Source: an uncultured Mesorhizobium sp. (GTDB taxonomy: Bacteria > Pseudomonadota > Alphaproteobacteria > Rhizobiales > Rhizobiaceae). From it: a stretch of 34,497 nucleotides of DNA. A program made the translations under genes and the position numbers. The stretch spans positions 1 to 34,497 of the forward strand of contig CALFXR010000173.1 of NCBI GenBank assembly GCA_937958475.1. Direction: 5' to 3'. Shown piece after piece: positions 33,290-34,497 of this stretch. How positions within the stretch are numbered: the stretch's first letter is position 1; each line of letters opens with the position of its first letter. Below the pieces are notes generated by a model, which searched no databases, had not been told where the DNA came from, and worked only from the letters and a program-made list of their open reading frames with translations.

Positions 33290-33863
33290 ATTCCCCATTC
33301 GCAAGACCAGCCTCGTCGTCGAGGAGATCTTCCACGAGGGCGGCCCGGTCGCCGAACGGCCGCGCCGCCGCGCGGCGGCGATGGCCGTGGTGAAGAACCC
33401 GTTCGCCGGGCGCTACGAGGCGTCGCTGCAGGGCGCCATGGACGACCTGAAGCCGCTCGGCCTGATGCTGACCGACCGGCTGATCGCCGCGCTCGGCGAC
33501 CGCGCTTCCATCGACGGCTACGGCAAGGGCGCCATCGTCGGGACGGCCGGCGAGAGCGAGCACGGGGCGCTGTGGCACGTGCCGGGCGGCTATTCCATGC
33601 GCGAGCGGCTCGGCGAGGCGCGCGCCATCGTGCCCTCGGCGATGAAGGTCGGCGCCTTCGGCTCCCGGCTCGACGTGCCGATCGGCCACATCAACGCGGC
33701 TTACGTGCGCAGCCATTTCGACTCCATGGAAGTGGGCATCGCCGACGGTCCGCGCCCGGACGAGATCCTGTTCGTCCTGGTCATGACCTGCGGCCCGCGC
33801 ATCCACGACCGCATGGGCGGGCTGGCCGCCGCCGACATCAAGGCCCTGGACGGGCTGCGGTGA
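33282..33863 (+). CDS. AA_synth (DUF1185, 'amino acid synthesis') family protein
   Basis: This 193-aa single-domain protein matches the DUF1185/AA_synth family well along its length. Conserved stretches are VVEEIFHEGGP, VVKNPFAGRYE, EASLQGAMDDLKPLG, GYGKGAIVGTAGESEHGALWHVPGGYSMRE and PIGHINAAYVRSHFD. The structure solved for this family has a chorismate-mutase-like fold; no reaction is established. It sits in the operon where a ring-opening hydrolase for the reduced heterocycle would be expected. AGGGAGG nine bases upstream supports the ATG. Confidence 0.85.
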   Translation: MPEFPIRKTSLVVEEIFHEGGPVAERPRRRAAAMAVVKNPFAGRYEASLQGAMDDLKPLGLMLTDRLIAALGDRASIDGYGKGAIVGTAGESEHGALWHVPGGYSMRERLGEARAIVPSAMKVGAFGSRLDVPIGHINAAYVRSHFDSMEVGIADGPRPDEILFVLVMTCGPRIHDRMGGLAAADIKALDGLR

Positions 33864-34318
33864 GCGGCGAGGACAACATCCTCAAGCTCGTCGACGCCGA
33901 GCCGGACGACGAGGGCTACCGGTTGCACGACCAGGTCGGCTTCATCCTGCGCAAGGCGCACCAGCGCCACGTCGCCATCTTCGCCGCCCATATCGGCGAC
34001 CTGACCCCGCCGCAGTTCGCGGCGCTGGCGCGACTGCGCGAGGCCGGCGAGACCTCGCAAAACCAGCTCGGCGCGCTGGTGGCCATGGATGCGGCCACCA
34101 TCAAGGGCGTCATCGACCGGCTGAAGGCGCGCGGCCTCGTGGCGCTCTCCCGCCATGCCGGAGACCGCCGCCGGCTGATGGTCAGCCTGACGCCGGAAGG
34201 CCGCGCTGCGGTCGAGCGGCTGGTGCCGCTGGCGCGGGCGATCACGGCGGAGACGTTGGCGCCGCTTACCGCGCGCGAGGCCGAGACGCTGACCAGACTG
34301 CTCGCCAAGATCGCCTGA
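33860..34318 (+). CDS. MarR family transcriptional regulator
   Basis: This 152-aa regulator has a helical dimerisation N terminus (YRLHDQVGFILRKAHQRHVAIFAAHIG), a winged helix-turn-helix (LTPPQFAALARLREAGETSQNQLGALVAMDAATIKGVIDRLKARGLV) and the DRR wing (HAGDRRRLMVSLTPEG). The GTG start overlaps the upstream stop by four bases, so it is the last gene of the operon. NicR of Pseudomonas and BpsR of Bordetella are MarR proteins that repress nicotinate catabolism and respond to 6-hydroxynicotinate. This protein probably plays the same part through the repeat at 27225-27244. Confidence 0.88.
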   Translation: MSGEDNILKLVDAEPDDEGYRLHDQVGFILRKAHQRHVAIFAAHIGDLTPPQFAALARLREAGETSQNQLGALVAMDAATIKGVIDRLKARGLVALSRHAGDRRRLMVSLTPEGRAAVERLVPLARAITAETLAPLTAREAETLTRLLAKIA

Positions 34319-34412
34319 CGGCGGGCGGCGGCACTTCCCCACGAGCGGAGATCGCCGCGCAGGCGCGGGTGGGTGGTGTTTCGTCGAACGCGGCGAGGCC
34401 GGTACCCCGACC

Positions 34413-34452
34413 CGGCCGTCCGGCGACGGCCGACCTCCCCACAAGGAGGAGG
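34413..34452. repeat. Intergenic palindromic repeat, two tandem hairpins
   Basis: CGGCCGTC (34413-34420) pairs with GACGGCCG (34425-34432), and ACCTCC (34433-34438) pairs with GGAGGT (34447-34452). Similar elements with the phrase GACCTCCCCACAAGG are, from memory, dispersed between genes in many rhizobia. The rest of 34319-34497 shows no gene. Confidence 0.5.
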
Positions 34453-34497
34453 TAAAGGCGCTGGCGCCCTTCTTCGCGGACAAGCGAGTTCGTGCCC

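Overview
The window is GC-rich, gene-dense DNA with overlapping operons, GTG/TTG starts and rhizobial-type gene content. It looks like an alphaproteobacterium of the Hyphomicrobiales (Mesorhizobium/Phyllobacteriaceae-like). I infer this from gene families and promoter type; no rRNA or other taxonomic marker is present. I recognised about 30 protein genes and no tRNA, rRNA, CRISPR array or insertion sequence.

Layout. (1) 0.3-3.5 kb: one large protein carrying three different glycosyltransferase-like domains. (2) 3.6-13.1 kb: an envelope and osmotic stress island. On the minus strand it has an AI-2E-family permease, an MscS-type channel and a 53-aa membrane protein, then trehalose-6-phosphate synthase (otsA) and a small lipoprotein. 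A phospholipase-D/cardiolipin-synthase-like gene lies on the plus strand, followed by YbhN-like and YbhP-like genes and a PAS-PAS HWE histidine kinase on the minus strand. Three perfect copies of the alphaproteobacterial general-stress (EcfG) promoter, GGAAC-N16-CGTT, and two near matches sit in front of these units. (3) 13.2-16.6 kb: a thioesterase, an exported caspase-fold peptidase, and a small secreted protein whose tail has a cysteine at every sixth residue amid Tyr/Trp. (4) 16.7-19.5 kb: nicotinate phosphoribosyltransferase (pncB) overlapping a polytopic membrane protein of the kind annotated as fenitrothion hydrolase. (5) 19.6-25.0 kb: a five-gene Liv/HAAT-type ABC importer, interrupted after its binding-protein gene by a RelE/ParE-type toxin-antitoxin pair. 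A 34-bp perfect palindrome precedes that pair and overlaps its predicted promoter. (6) 25.0-27.05 kb, minus strand: nicotinamidase (pncA) followed by an ion-transporter-superfamily antiporter. (7) 27.2-34.3 kb: a six-gene overlapping operon with a near-consensus promoter. It encodes a molybdenum hydroxylase (FAD subunit plus a fused FeS/Mo subunit), a 6-hydroxynicotinate-reductase-like protein, a UPF0280/ApbE-like protein, an AA_synth (DUF1185) protein and a MarR regulator.

How it fits together. Regions 4, 6 and 7 look like a nicotinamide/nicotinate economy locus. PncA makes nicotinate, PncB salvages it to NAD, and the large operon probably hydroxylates it and then reduces the ring (Eubacterium/Azorhizobium-type reductive route). 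A MarR repressor probably acts on an inverted repeat at the promoter. The UPF0280 protein is a candidate maturase for the covalent flavin of the reductase, and the AA_synth protein a candidate for the missing ring-opening step; both are inferences. Region 2 reads as a coordinated general-stress regulon. The Cys/Tyr/Trp tail next to the caspase homologue is the least explained item.
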